Source of the DNA: Patulibacter americanus DSM 16676
GTDB lineage: Bacteria; Actinomycetota; Thermoleophilia; Solirubrobacterales; Solirubrobacteraceae
NCBI RefSeq assembly: GCF_000420025.1
Contig: NZ_ATUD01000014.1
Coordinates: 1 to 64,000 of the forward strand
Reading direction: 5' to 3'
DNA length: 64,000 nt
Made by a program: the position numbers and the translations under genes
The notes under the pieces: model-generated
Databases searched by the model: none
What the model saw: the letters and a program-made list of their open reading frames with translations, nothing else
Told to the model about the DNA's origin: nothing
Shown: positions 7,958 to 16,689 of the stretch, piece by piece
Numbering within the stretch: the stretch's first letter is position 1
How the letters are laid out: the number at the start of each line of letters is the position of its first letter

Positions 7958-9445
7958 TTGCCATCACCCATCGTTCTCCGCCGCCTTGCGCTCGCAGGCG
8001 CGGCCACCGGCGTCGCCGCGCTCAGCGGCTGCTCAGCCATCAACCAGGGCGACATCACCGCGGTCCAGGCCTCGCCGCTCGCCGCGCTCGACGTCCAGCA
8101 GTCGTTCTGCCTCCCCAACGAGGGGTTCGGCCCCGCGCCGGTCGCCGAGGGCGAGGCCTGCGGTCCGTGGAACGGTTACCGCGACCTCTCCAACCGCTAC
8201 CCACCCAACGGCCCCGCGTCCGGGCGGTTGCTCGTGGCCGCGGAGGTCGCGGACGGCGCGGCTGACCCGGTCTTCCGCCTCCGCCGCTCCACCGACGCCC
8301 CGCTCGTGCGGGACGACGCTGCCACCGCGAATCTCCCGGCGGCCGCCGACGGCCACCACTGGGTCGGCTTCCGCTCGGCGATCGTGACCTTCGTTCCGGG
8401 CCAGCGCGACGCCGGCGACGTGGTGCAGGCGTCCGTGCCCGTCCGCCCGCTGGCGTCCACCGCCGAGGTCCGCAGCCTCCACATCGGCGACCAGGTCGTC
8501 CTGGACGGCTACGGCGCGGACTACGGCGACCGGCCGACCGACTGCGCCGAGAAGCTCCCCGTGGGCGAGGGCGACGCCAACGTCTCCTCGACCACCTGCC
8601 CGGTGTCCGGCGACCCCCTCGCCGGCTACGGCGACCCCTTGACGGACGCGCAGGTCAGCGCGCCGGAGGGCGCGGCGGCCACCGCCGGCACGACCGCGAC
8701 GCTCGACTTCTCCGTCGCCCACTCCGGCATCGTCGCCGAGGCCACTGCGCTGCGCGTCGACGCGAGCACGACGGTCGGTGGCGGCGCCGCCACCCCGGAC
8801 GCGGCCGAGATCCCGTGGGCCTTCACGCCCGAGGAGGGCGAGGAGGGCGAGGGCCCCGGGCCCATCCAGGACCGCCGTGCCCGGGCGTCGGCCACGGCCC
8901 AGGACGCCACGGTCGGAGAGGACGGCGTCGCGCGCACCCCGGTCGCCGTCGCGGTCGCGATCCCCGACGGCACCGCCACGGGCGACTACGCCGTGACGCT
9001 GCGGATTCGCGACACGGCGGGTGTCGAGCGCACCGCCACCACGAGCCTGCGGGTGACCGGCAAGCCCGCTGCGCCCGCCGCGGCCCCCGCCGCACCGACG
9101 CCCGCCGCACCGGCGACACCCGCGACACCGGCCCCGGCCGCCGTCCTCAGCACCCTGAAGGCGACGAAGGTCAACGCGACGCGACGCCGCGTCCACGCCG
9201 GCCGGGTCGCCTGCAAGAGCGACACGCGCTGCATCGTCAGCACGGTCGTCCGCGCCGGGAAGAAGCGCGTCGGGTTCGTGCGCTTCGTCCTGCAGCCCGG
9301 CAAGTCCGGTTCCGTGGCGCTGCGCCTGTCGCGTCCGGCGACGGCGCTGCTCGCCAAGCGCGGCGGCACCATCACGGTGTCCGTCGACGCCGGCGGTCCG
9401 AAGACCCTCGTCCGCGTGACGAAGCTCGCGGTGCAGCGGGGCTGA
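7958..9445 (+). CDS. Secreted lipoprotein with C-terminal cationic beta domain
   Basis: 495 residues. The start is TTG 7958, preceded by GAGGG at 7946-7950; an in-frame GTG at 7925 is less likely. The N-terminus is a lipoprotein signal: two Arg, a hydrophobic stretch, then lipobox LSGC with Cys25. The mature protein has paired cysteines, an acidic segment (EEGEEGEGPGP) near the middle, an immunoglobulin-like stretch, an Ala/Pro/Thr linker (about 375-400) and a final 80-residue Arg/Lys-rich beta domain like those ending several other exported proteins here. It matches no enzyme family I recognise; a surface structural or binding role is a guess. Confidence 0.78.
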   Translation: MPSPIVLRRLALAGAATGVAALSGCSAINQGDITAVQASPLAALDVQQSFCLPNEGFGPAPVAEGEACGPWNGYRDLSNRYPPNGPASGRLLVAAEVADGAADPVFRLRRSTDAPLVRDDAATANLPAAADGHHWVGFRSAIVTFVPGQRDAGDVVQASVPVRPLASTAEVRSLHIGDQVVLDGYGADYGDRPTDCAEKLPVGEGDANVSSTTCPVSGDPLAGYGDPLTDAQVSAPEGAAATAGTTATLDFSVAHSGIVAEATALRVDASTTVGGGAATPDAAEIPWAFTPEEGEEGEGPGPIQDRRARASATAQDATVGEDGVARTPVAVAVAIPDGTATGDYAVTLRIRDTAGVERTATTSLRVTGKPAAPAAAPAAPTPAAPATPATPAPAAVLSTLKATKVNATRRRVHAGRVACKSDTRCIVSTVVRAGKKRVGFVRFVLQPGKSGSVALRLSRPATALLAKRGGTITVSVDAGGPKTLVRVTKLAVQRG

Positions 9446-9453
9446 GCTCCTCG

Positions 9454-9479
9454 GGGTCCGCGCCGGACGGCGCGGACCC
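9454..9479. terminator. Bidirectional hairpin terminator
   Basis: Perfect 11-bp inverted repeat GGGTCCGCGCC / GGCGCGGACCC with a 4-nt loop, lying in the 42-bp gap between the convergent lipoprotein and siroheme dehydrogenase genes. No T-run follows on either strand, as is usual in very GC-rich genomes. Confidence 0.65.
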
Positions 9480-9487
9480 GGCCCGGC

Positions 9488-10237
9488 TCAGGCCTGGGCC
9501 AGCTCCGCCTCGGCGCGCTTCTGCGCGTCGATGATGATCTCCATGACCCGCTTCTCCTGCCCGTCGCGGATGAGCTGGAGCGGGTCCTCCGGGCCGTTGA
9601 CGATGCCCTCGAAGAAGACCTTGCGGTCCTGGTAGGTCGGCAGCGTGCCCTTGGCCCAGCCGCGGACCTCGTTGAGCATGACCGCCATGCGGGCGTACTC
9701 CTCGCCGAAGAGCTCCTGGACCTCGCGCTTCATGCGCTTGGCCAGGGCCGGCGAGGCGCCGGCGGTCGAGATCGCGATCGCGAGCGGCCCGGTGCGGACG
9801 ATCGCGGGCAGGATGAAGTTGCACAGCGGCGGCACGTCGACGATGTTCGCGAGCATCGCCCGCTCCTCCGCGTCGTCGTAGATGCGGATATTCGTGTCCG
9901 TGTCGTCCGTGCAGGCGATGACGAGGAACTTGCCCTCGAGGTCGCCGTGCTCGTAGTCGCGCTTGATCCACTGGATCGAGCCCTCGACGGCAAGCGCCTC
10001 GACCTCGGCCTTGACCTCCGGCGCGATGACGATCACGTCGCCGTCGCAGGCCAGGAGGCCCTCCGTCTTCTCCAGGCCGAGCTCACCGCCCCCGACCACG
10101 AGGCACTTGCGGCCCCGGAGCCGCAGGCAGGCGATGTAGAAGGGCGTGTCCAGCATGTCCTTCACGCAGGTCTGATCACAGATCCCGCGCTTGAACTGAC
10201 AGACGCACTCCTTACCGGCGTAAGCGGCAGCAGGCAT
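9488..10237 (-). CDS. Precorrin-2 dehydrogenase / siroheme synthase N-terminal domain protein
   Basis: 249 residues. Oxidises precorrin-2 to sirohydrochlorin with NAD and may also insert iron, in siroheme synthesis. The Rossmann motif is [16 protein letters not shown], followed by IVIAPEV and the family motif [19 protein letters not shown]. An unusual feature is the N-terminal 25 residues, which carry four cysteines as ECVC and CDQTC before the canonical [22 protein letters not shown] 10237 is chosen because TACCAT ends 7 nt upstream; ATG 10246 is an alternative. No other siroheme or cobalamin genes are adjacent. Confidence 0.86.
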   Translation of the reverse strand: MPAAAYAGKECVCQFKRGICDQTCVKDMLDTPFYIACLRLRGRKCLVVGGGELGLEKTEGLLACDGDVIVIAPEVKAEVEALAVEGSIQWIKRDYEHGDLEGKFLVIACTDDTDTNIRIYDDAEERAMLANIVDVPPLCNFILPAIVRTGPLAIAISTAGASPALAKRMKREVQELFGEEYARMAVMLNEVRGWAKGTLPTYQDRKVFFEGIVNGPEDPLQLIRDGQEKRVMEIIIDAQKRAEAELAQA

Positions 10238-10384
10238 GCGACCCATGGTAGCTCGCCAGGCTGTGACCCCCGTCGCGTGCCCCGCATGCCCGGCCCCCGC
10301 ACGGGGGCCGCCCGCCCGTCGCCTGGGAGGCCGGTGGGGCGCGACCGGGGGTGCGCCGGACGCCGGGGCGGGTACGGTGGGCGC

Positions 10385-11164
10385 GTGCACAGCGGACCGG
10401 AGCTCCTGGGGGAGAACGTGCGGCGCCTGCGCCGCACGCGCGGGCTCTCCCTCGTCGAGCTCGGGCGCTTCGCGGGCCTGGCCAAGGGCACGCTCACGCA
10501 GATCGAGGCGGGACGCGGCAACCCGACGATCGAGACGCTGCAGGCCCTCGCCCGCGCGCTGGGCGCCTCGCTCACCGACCTGGTGGCGGAGACGGACGAC
10601 GACAGGCCCCAGGTCGTCCGCAGCACGGAGGGCGAGCCGCTCGTCCGCCCCGGCATCGCGGGCCGGCTCGTGCACCGCACCCACGCGGGCAGCGCGATCA
10701 TCGAGCTCTACGAGTGGCGGCTCGCCGCCGGCGCGGTCCACCGCGGGGTCCAGCACCCGCCGGGCGTGACGGAGCACGTGTTCGTGCTCGACGGCGAGGC
10801 CGAGGTGGGCCCGGAGGACACCACCGTCGTGCTCGGCCCCCGCGACTCCGTGCGCTATGCCGCCGACGTCCCGCACCTGTACCGCGCCGTCCAGGGCCGC
10901 GCGCTCGTGCTCGTGCAGATGGTCTATCCCGCGCTGCCCTCGGGGACTCCGCCGCAGCTCCTCGCCACCCATCCCGTCGACGCGATCGCCCCCGTGCCGG
11001 ACACGATGCCCGCCGCCCCGCCGACGCCCGTCCCGCCCGGACCGGTGCCCGTGCCCGGTGTCCGGCCGGCGCTCCCCCAGCCGCCCGTCCGCGGCCGACG
11101 CCCGACGACCCGGACCCTGCCGGGCCCCGCCGCGCGGCCGAAGCCGCCGGGGCCCGGGCGCTGA
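10385..11164 (+). CDS. XRE-family regulator with cupin domain
   Basis: 259 residues. Residues about 8-65 are an HTH_3 domain ([40 protein letters not shown]). Residues about 95-185 are a cupin sensor ([40 protein letters not shown]). A proline-rich tail of about 60 residues follows and looks disordered. This HTH-cupin layout is common in regulators of amino-acid or polyamine metabolism. GTG 10385 has TACGGT six bases upstream, so it is probably leaderless. Divergent from the siroheme gene across 147 bp. Confidence 0.88.
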   Translation: MHSGPELLGENVRRLRRTRGLSLVELGRFAGLAKGTLTQIEAGRGNPTIETLQALARALGASLTDLVAETDDDRPQVVRSTEGEPLVRPGIAGRLVHRTHAGSAIIELYEWRLAAGAVHRGVQHPPGVTEHVFVLDGEAEVGPEDTTVVLGPRDSVRYAADVPHLYRAVQGRALVLVQMVYPALPSGTPPQLLATHPVDAIAPVPDTMPAAPPTPVPPGPVPVPGVRPALPQPPVRGRRPTTRTLPGPAARPKPPGPGR

Positions 11165-11167
11165 GCC

Positions 11168-12601
11168 CTACGGCTTGCGGCCACGGGCGTTGCGGCTGGC
11201 GGCGAGCCGGTCGCGCAGCACCGTCTCGTGCGGCGCGGGCTGCACGAACCGCACGTCCTCGAGCCCCGCGGGCATGAGCTCCTGGCGGCTCACGCCTCCC
11301 GGGTTCGTGTGCGGGTAGTCGTACTGGCCCGGCTCGAAGCCGTCGCTGAGCTTGCCGCGCAGGTACGGCGGCGGGGCGGTCACGCCGTGCTCCTCGATGT
11401 GGGCCAGGGCGTCGCCGATCGCGCGGTACGCCGCCGCACTCTTCGCCGCGAGCGCCAGGCGGATCGTGATGTGGGACAGGGCGATCCGGCACTCCGGCAT
11501 GCCGATCCGGTCGACGACCTCGGCCGCCGCGATCGCCAGGGGCAGGCACTGCGGGTCGGCCAGACCGACGTCCTCCGACGCGGAGACGACGAGCCGGCGG
11601 GCGATCGTGCGCGGGTCCTCCCCGGCCGCGAGCATCCCCGCGAGGTAGTAGACCGCCGCGTCCGGGTCGCTGCCGCGGATGGACTTGATGTAGGCCGAGA
11701 GCAGGTCGTGCGGCTGGTCCGGGCCCGCGGTGACCACCGCGCGGTCGAGCGCGGCGCCCGCCTGGCGGACGGTGATGCGCACCGTGCCGACCGACCGCGT
11801 TCCGTCGCCGGCGGCGGCCGCGGCGTCGCCCGGAGCGGTGGCCGCCGGATCGGCGTCAGCGTCGCCGGTCATCGTGGCCGTCGCGGTGCGCGCCAGCGCC
11901 GCGGCCGCCTCGAGCGCGCCGAGCGCCGTGCGGGCGTCCCCCGCACTGCGGTTCGCGAGCAGCTCGAGCGCGTCGTCGTCCGCCACGACCTCGGGGCGCT
12001 CCGCCCCGGGGTCGCGATCCAGCGCGCGCCGGTCGATCGCCCGGTGCAGGAGCACCAGCACGTCCTCGACCTCCAGCGCGCGCAGCCGGTAGATCCGCAG
12101 CCGCGAGCGCAGCGCGGGGCTGACGGCCGCCCACGCGGGCTCCGTCGTCGCGGCGATGAGGGTGACGAGCCCCTCCTCGACCGCCGGCAGCAGCGAGTCC
12201 TGCTGGGTGCGGTTGAAGCGGTGGATCTCGTCGATGAAGAGGATCGTCGGCGTGCCGGTGGCGTCCCGCCGCTCCTGCGCCCGTGCGAGCGCGGCGCGGA
12301 CCTCGGCCTTGCCCGAGTCGACGGCCTGGAGCTGCTCGACGGCCGCACCGGCGGAGTCGGCCACGATCCGGGACAGGGTCGTCTTGCCCGAGCCGGGGGG
12401 CCCGTGGAGCAGCATCGCGTGTGGCATCCCCGCGTCGATCCCCGCGCGCAGCGGCCGACCGGGGCCGAGCAGGTCCTCCTGGCCGACGACGTCCTCGACC
12501 ACCCGCGGACGCATCCGGGCCGCCAGCGGCGCGTCGGACGGCGGCAGCGCCCGGCCGGCGGGCGCGCCGTCGTCGGGGTCGGGGACGAAGAGGCGATCCA
12601 C
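11168..12601 (-). CDS. rarA: Replication-associated recombination protein A (AAA+ ATPase)
   Basis: 477 residues. A clamp-loader-like AAA+ ATPase acting at stalled forks (RarA/MgsA, Mgs1/WRNIP1 family). Visible motifs: RPRVVEDVVGQEDLLGPGRP, Walker A HGPPGSGKTTL, Walker B ILFIDEIHRFNRTQQD, sensor 1 LIAATTEPAWAAVSPALRSR, and the C-terminal IKSIRGSDPDAAVYYLAGML and YPHTNPGGVSRQELMP. An Ala/Asp-rich insertion of about 30 residues sits between the lid and the tetramerisation domain. GTG 12601 has GATCCT six bases upstream. It is divergent from the GIY-YIG gene. Confidence 0.95.
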   Translation of the reverse strand: MDRLFVPDPDDGAPAGRALPPSDAPLAARMRPRVVEDVVGQEDLLGPGRPLRAGIDAGMPHAMLLHGPPGSGKTTLSRIVADSAGAAVEQLQAVDSGKAEVRAALARAQERRDATGTPTILFIDEIHRFNRTQQDSLLPAVEEGLVTLIAATTEPAWAAVSPALRSRLRIYRLRALEVEDVLVLLHRAIDRRALDRDPGAERPEVVADDDALELLANRSAGDARTALGALEAAAALARTATATMTGDADADPAATAPGDAAAAAGDGTRSVGTVRITVRQAGAALDRAVVTAGPDQPHDLLSAYIKSIRGSDPDAAVYYLAGMLAAGEDPRTIARRLVVSASEDVGLADPQCLPLAIAAAEVVDRIGMPECRIALSHITIRLALAAKSAAAYRAIGDALAHIEEHGVTAPPPYLRGKLSDGFEPGQYDYPHTNPGGVSRQELMPAGLEDVRFVQPAPHETVLRDRLAASRNARGRKP

Positions 12602-12638
12602 CGTTCGAGGATCGCACGAGGGGTACGGTGCCCGGTTG

Positions 12639-13547
12639 ATGGCTGACCTCCTCATCACCGCCAGCGGCCCTGGAGTCGCCCGGGTAAGCAGCGTCGATCC
12701 GTTCGACACACTTCGGGTGTTCAGGATCCACCGCGACGCATGGCAGGCGACACCCGACGAGCCCGGGGTCTATCTGCTCTACGGGGTCGCGGCCGGCGAC
12801 CAGCTGACGGCCTACGTCGGGATGAGCACGACGAGCATGCTCAAGCGGATCCGGACCCACCACGTCACCCCGGCGAAGAACTGGTTCGGCGTCATCTTCG
12901 CGGTGCCGGTGCCAAGCCCGTTGCTCTGCCCCGCCATCGAAGCCGAACTCATCGGCGAGATGCAGGCCGCCAACGTCGTGTCGGTCATCGCGAACGTGGC
13001 GGAGGAGACGCGCCACCGCGGCCTCGACGACGTTCACATCGATCCGGCCCTCGAGAAGATCCGCTCGGCACTCGAACTCCTGCTCGGGCAGGACGTCTTC
13101 ACCGCAGCCGAGACCGACGGCGAACCACCGGCGAAGCTGGATGCGCCGCTTACGCGGCTCACCCCGCTGAGCAGGGAGAACCGGTCGACGGCCGCAGAGG
13201 CTACGACGCGCGACGAAAGCGATCCCGTGGAAGCGACACATCGCTACGTGGGTGCAGCCGGCCCTGGGTGGGGGCGCTTCAAGGGCCCGGAGCCGGCCAA
13301 GGAGTTCATCGTTCTGGCGGGGAGCGGATGGCGCGCGCCGAAGCTCGACCCGGACCAGACGACATATCCGCGGCAGAAGCGCGTGGCGGGCCTGCAGCAG
13401 GAGCTCCTCGAGGCGGGCGTCCTCGACGCTTCCGACGGTGTCTTCACGCGCGACCACGAGTTCTCAAACTGGAACTACGCGACCCAGGTGGTGAGCGGCA
13501 AGGCCCAGTACTCCGGCGCTTACCACTGGCAGCCACTTCCGACCTAG
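12639..13547 (+). CDS. GIY-YIG-like / DUF4357 protein
   Basis: 302 residues. The N-terminal 130 residues resemble a GIY-YIG nuclease: GVYLLYG (GIY as GVY), AYVGMS (YIG as YVG), KRIRTH with the conserved Arg, and AIEAELIGEMQ with a candidate metal-binding Glu. The C-terminal 90 residues match DUF4357, often attached to such domains (KEFIVLAGSGWRAPKLDPDQ and the final NWNYATQVV strand). The substrate could be DNA, but cleavage is unproven. GC content and codon choice are looser than in neighbours, suggesting recent acquisition. TACGGT at 12624 is 6 nt before an in-frame TTG (12636) and 9 before ATG 12639, so the true start may be the TTG. Confidence 0.7.
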   Translation: MADLLITASGPGVARVSSVDPFDTLRVFRIHRDAWQATPDEPGVYLLYGVAAGDQLTAYVGMSTTSMLKRIRTHHVTPAKNWFGVIFAVPVPSPLLCPAIEAELIGEMQAANVVSVIANVAEETRHRGLDDVHIDPALEKIRSALELLLGQDVFTAAETDGEPPAKLDAPLTRLTPLSRENRSTAAEATTRDESDPVEATHRYVGAAGPGWGRFKGPEPAKEFIVLAGSGWRAPKLDPDQTTYPRQKRVAGLQQELLEAGVLDASDGVFTRDHEFSNWNYATQVVSGKAQYSGAYHWQPLPT

Positions 13548-13714
13548 TCGGGGGCGACGGACTGTCGCCGTGGGCCTACGCCGAGCGGCTCGCCTCGGTG
13601 CCCTTCAATCGCACGGAGGAACCCACCCCACCCGCAACCGCTCGCCCCCCACCGGCGTACCGTTGGCTACCCGCGGGTATTCACCCCGGGCCCGGCACGG
13701 CCAGGACCAGCACC

Positions 13715-14611
13715 ATGCACGCCACGGACTCCACGCTCGATCCCACCACGCGCTCGCCCCGCCCGGGCGCCACGATGACGCGCCCGCACGCCAGTGCCGA
13801 GGGCCTCTTCGACGACCACTCCATGATCCGCCGCGTGCACCGCGAGCGTGCGGTGATGCTCCACGGGCCGCGCAGCCTGCTGATGCAGGCGGCGCATCCG
13901 CTGGCGTTCGTCGGGTTCTGGGGCGCGACGGCGGCGAAGGAGCCGGAGAAGGCCTACCCGCGGCTGCAGCGCACGGCCGAGGCGATGGCCACCGCCGTGT
14001 TCGGCCCCGCCGACGCGGCCGAGGCGATGGGCCGCCGCGTGCGGGCCATCCACGGCAAGGTCTCCGGCACGCTCGAGCACGACGCCGGCCCCTGGCCCGC
14101 CGGCACGCCCTGGCGCGCCGACGACCCCGAGCTGCTGCTCTGGATCCTCGCCTCGCTCGTCGACTCGGCGCTCGTGGTGCACGAGCGGTTCGTCCGCCCG
14201 CTGCGGCCGGAGGAGCGCGACGCGTTCTGGCGCGACTACCGGCGGGTGGGCGAGCTCTTCGGCCTGCGGCAGGACGACATGCCGCAGACGATCACGGCGT
14301 TCGACGCCTACGTCGCCGACACGCTCGCGTCCGACCGCACCCAGGTCATGCCGGAGGCCCGCGAGGCCGGTCGGCAGATCGTGCTCAACCCGCCCGTGCC
14401 GCTGCCCGTGCGCCCCGCGCTGCGGCTGGCCAACGAGATCACCGCGGCGTTGCTGCCGGCGAAGGTGCGCCGCGGGTTCGGCCTGCGCTGGGACCCGGTG
14501 CGCGACCTGAGCGTGGGCGCGTTCGGCACGTGGTCGCGGGTGGTGCTGCAGCCCGTGCTGCCGCCGACGATCGGGTGGACCCCGCACGGCCGCCCGGCGC
14601 CGATCGACTGA
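13715..14611 (+). CDS. DUF2236 oxygenase (MpaB/latex-clearing-protein family)
   Basis: 298 residues. Members are b-type-heme-containing proteins that include rubber oxygenase Lcp and fungal MpaB; most actinobacterial copies are uncharacterised. Family features are HRERAVMLHGPRSLLMQAAH, PLAFVGFWG, the helix RLQRTAEAMATAVFGPADAA, and WILASLVDSALVVHERFV, which should hold heme-pocket residues. No signal peptide is evident. ATG 13715 is used; ATG 13775 would remove a low-complexity N-terminus of 20 residues. It stands alone between the GIY-YIG gene and the peptidase. Confidence 0.83.
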   Translation: MHATDSTLDPTTRSPRPGATMTRPHASAEGLFDDHSMIRRVHRERAVMLHGPRSLLMQAAHPLAFVGFWGATAAKEPEKAYPRLQRTAEAMATAVFGPADAAEAMGRRVRAIHGKVSGTLEHDAGPWPAGTPWRADDPELLLWILASLVDSALVVHERFVRPLRPEERDAFWRDYRRVGELFGLRQDDMPQTITAFDAYVADTLASDRTQVMPEAREAGRQIVLNPPVPLPVRPALRLANEITAALLPAKVRRGFGLRWDPVRDLSVGAFGTWSRVVLQPVLPPTIGWTPHGRPAPID

Positions 14612-14657
14612 GCGGCCACCCCTTCCGACCGCCGCGCCCCTGCACTAGCCTGGCCGG

Positions 14658-15992
14658 GTGAGCGCCTCCTTCCCGACCGACGCACCCGCCGGGCTCTCGG
14701 CGACCGAGCTGTTGCAGCGGCTCATCCGCTTCAACACGGTCAACCCGCCCGGGCAGGAGCACGAGGCCAACGAGTACCTGGCGGGCATGCTCGAGGCCGC
14801 CGGGTTCACCGTCACGCTCGTCGGGCGCACGCCGGAGCGGCCGAACCTGATCGCCGAGCTGCGCGCGCCCGAGGGCGCCCCGGAGGGCCCGGTCCTCGGC
14901 CTGCTCTCCCACGTCGACACGGTGCTCGCCGCCCCGGAGGACTGGCGGCACGACCCGTGGTCGGGCGACTTGCAGGACGGCGAGATCTGGGGCCGCGGCG
15001 CGATCGACATGAAGTCGCAGACCGCCGCCGAGGTCACCGCGGCGCTCGACCTCGTCCGTGACGGCTGGCGCCCGTCCCGCGGCGCGCTGAAGATCTTCGT
15101 GGTCGTCGACGAGGAGACGGGCGGCTCGGAGGGCGCCGTCTGGCTCTGCGAGAACCACCCGGATCTGGCGCGCTGCGACCTGCTGCTCAACGAGGGCGGC
15201 GGCGCGCCGCTGCGGTTCCGCGACCGCCTGCACTACGGCGTCTGCGTCGGCGAGAAGGGCCCGCTGCGGTTCGCGCTGAAGGCGAGTGGCCGCGCCGCCC
15301 ACGGTGCCACGCCGGGCCTGGGCGACAACGCCCTCGTCCGCCTCGCGCCGCTCATCACCCGCCTGGCCGAGGCCGAGCTGCCCTACGACGTCGCCCCCGC
15401 GGTCGCCTCGATGCTCGACGGCCTGGGGCTCGACGGTGCGGACCCCGAGCGCTCCTACGCCGCCCTGCGGGCCGAGGACGCCGACCTGGCCGCCGCGATC
15501 GAGCCGATGGCGAAGATCACGTTCTCGCCCAACATCGTCACGACCGGCGACAAGATCAACGTCATCCCGGACCGCGCCGAGCTGTTCGTGGACTGCCGCG
15601 TGCCGCCGAACGTGCCGACGGAGGACGCGAAGGCGCGGATCCTCGCGGCGATCGGCGAGCTGCCCGACGGCGTCGAGGTCGAGTGGCGCATGACGGTGCC
15701 CGGCAACGACTCGCCCGGCCACGGCGAGCTCTTCGACGCGCTGCAGGAGTGGCTCGGCGACCACGTGCCGGGGGCGGGGATCGTCCCCACGTTCCTGCCC
15801 GGGTTCACCGACTCGCGCACGTGGCGCGAGGCGTTCCCCGACGTCGTGGCCTACGGGTTCTTCCCGCACAGGAACCTCGAGCTGCGCGAGCAGGCCGGAC
15901 GCATGCACGCGAAGGACGAGCGGATCGACGTCGAGGACCTCGAGTTCGCGACGGCCTGCTTCCGCGACGTCACCCGCCGCATCCTGGGCTGA
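14658..15992 (+). CDS. M20-family metallopeptidase (ArgE/DapE/ACY1-like)
   Basis: 444 residues, a normal length. It hydrolyses an amide or peptide bond with a two-zinc centre. Metal and catalytic residues are visible in LLSHVDTV (first His and Asp), GRGAIDMKS (bridging Asp), VVDEETGGSEGAVW (general-base Glu pair) and LLNEGGG. The dimerisation insert begins near EKGPLRFALKASGRAAHG, and a His for the second metal lies in FFPHRNLE. The exact substrate (N-acyl amino acid, acetylornithine, dipeptide) cannot be read from sequence. GTG 14658 has TAGCCT six bases upstream, so it is likely leaderless. Confidence 0.92.
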   Translation: MSASFPTDAPAGLSATELLQRLIRFNTVNPPGQEHEANEYLAGMLEAAGFTVTLVGRTPERPNLIAELRAPEGAPEGPVLGLLSHVDTVLAAPEDWRHDPWSGDLQDGEIWGRGAIDMKSQTAAEVTAALDLVRDGWRPSRGALKIFVVVDEETGGSEGAVWLCENHPDLARCDLLLNEGGGAPLRFRDRLHYGVCVGEKGPLRFALKASGRAAHGATPGLGDNALVRLAPLITRLAEAELPYDVAPAVASMLDGLGLDGADPERSYAALRAEDADLAAAIEPMAKITFSPNIVTTGDKINVIPDRAELFVDCRVPPNVPTEDAKARILAAIGELPDGVEVEWRMTVPGNDSPGHGELFDALQEWLGDHVPGAGIVPTFLPGFTDSRTWREAFPDVVAYGFFPHRNLELREQAGRMHAKDERIDVEDLEFATACFRDVTRRILG

Positions 15993-16039
15993 GTCCTCGC
16001 CCATACGGGTGATCCTCTGGCGGTCGGGCTCAAGGTTCC

Positions 16040-16576
16040 GTGATACCCGACCGATACGAACATGTGAGGTTCTCCCTGCGCCGCTCCCCCTCGGCCGCAT
16101 CGACCGGTCGTTCGACGCCCCGCTCCCCCGCCCTCGACCGTCCGTCGTCGGCCGGCGGGGACGCATCCTCGGTGCGGAGCGTCGACCCGGACGAGAAGGG
16201 CCTGGCGCACGTGCCGGAGCTCCTCCGCGAGCTCGAGCGCGCCGGCCACGACGCCCGCCTGACGGACCGCACCGCGCCGGGGGACGTCACGCCCGTGGTC
16301 GGGCACCAGGCCTACCTCGTGTTCCAGGACTCCGTCGACCTGCTCGTCCGCCGCGCCCCGAGCCCGCAGCGGCTGGACCTGCGCGTGCGCATCGACGACG
16401 GCCAGCTGCTCGTGTCGATGCAGAGCGTCGGCGTCGATCCGGACTCGACGCCCATGGAGCTGACCGCCCACGATCTCGGCCCGCTCTACCGGCGCATCGA
16501 GGCGGCCGGCGGGCGGACCACGGTGCGCTCCACCCAGAACGGCAACTGGATCGCGATCGCGCGCCTACCGCTGTAG
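16040..16576 (+). CDS. Degenerate histidine-kinase-like ATPase (HATPase_c) domain protein
   Basis: 178 residues. A low-complexity Ser/Arg/Pro N-terminus (about 50 residues) is followed by a fold-length match to the ATPase domain of NarL-type histidine kinases: AYLVFQDSVDLLVRRAPSPQ sits where kinases have a QEALTNxxRHA N-box, then LDLRVRIDDGQLLVSMQSVG, then LGPLYRRIEAAGGRTTVRST and the closing strand WIAIARLPL. The key N-box Glu and Asn are replaced (Asp and Asp) and the G1 glycine motif is lost, so ATP binding looks unlikely. There is no histidine phosphoacceptor or sensor domain. Start is uncertain (GTG 16040 or GTG 16064). Confidence 0.55.
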   Translation: MIPDRYEHVRFSLRRSPSAASTGRSTPRSPALDRPSSAGGDASSVRSVDPDEKGLAHVPELLRELERAGHDARLTDRTAPGDVTPVVGHQAYLVFQDSVDLLVRRAPSPQRLDLRVRIDDGQLLVSMQSVGVDPDSTPMELTAHDLGPLYRRIEAAGGRTTVRSTQNGNWIAIARLPL

Positions 16577-16689
16577 GCGCGCTGTACGGCGCACGACGCG
16601 CGGGCCGCCGGGCCGGCTCGTCGCCCGCGATACGGTCGGGATCCCCAGTGCGCGCCGGACGGCCCGGCGCGCGGAAGGACGCGCACCAC

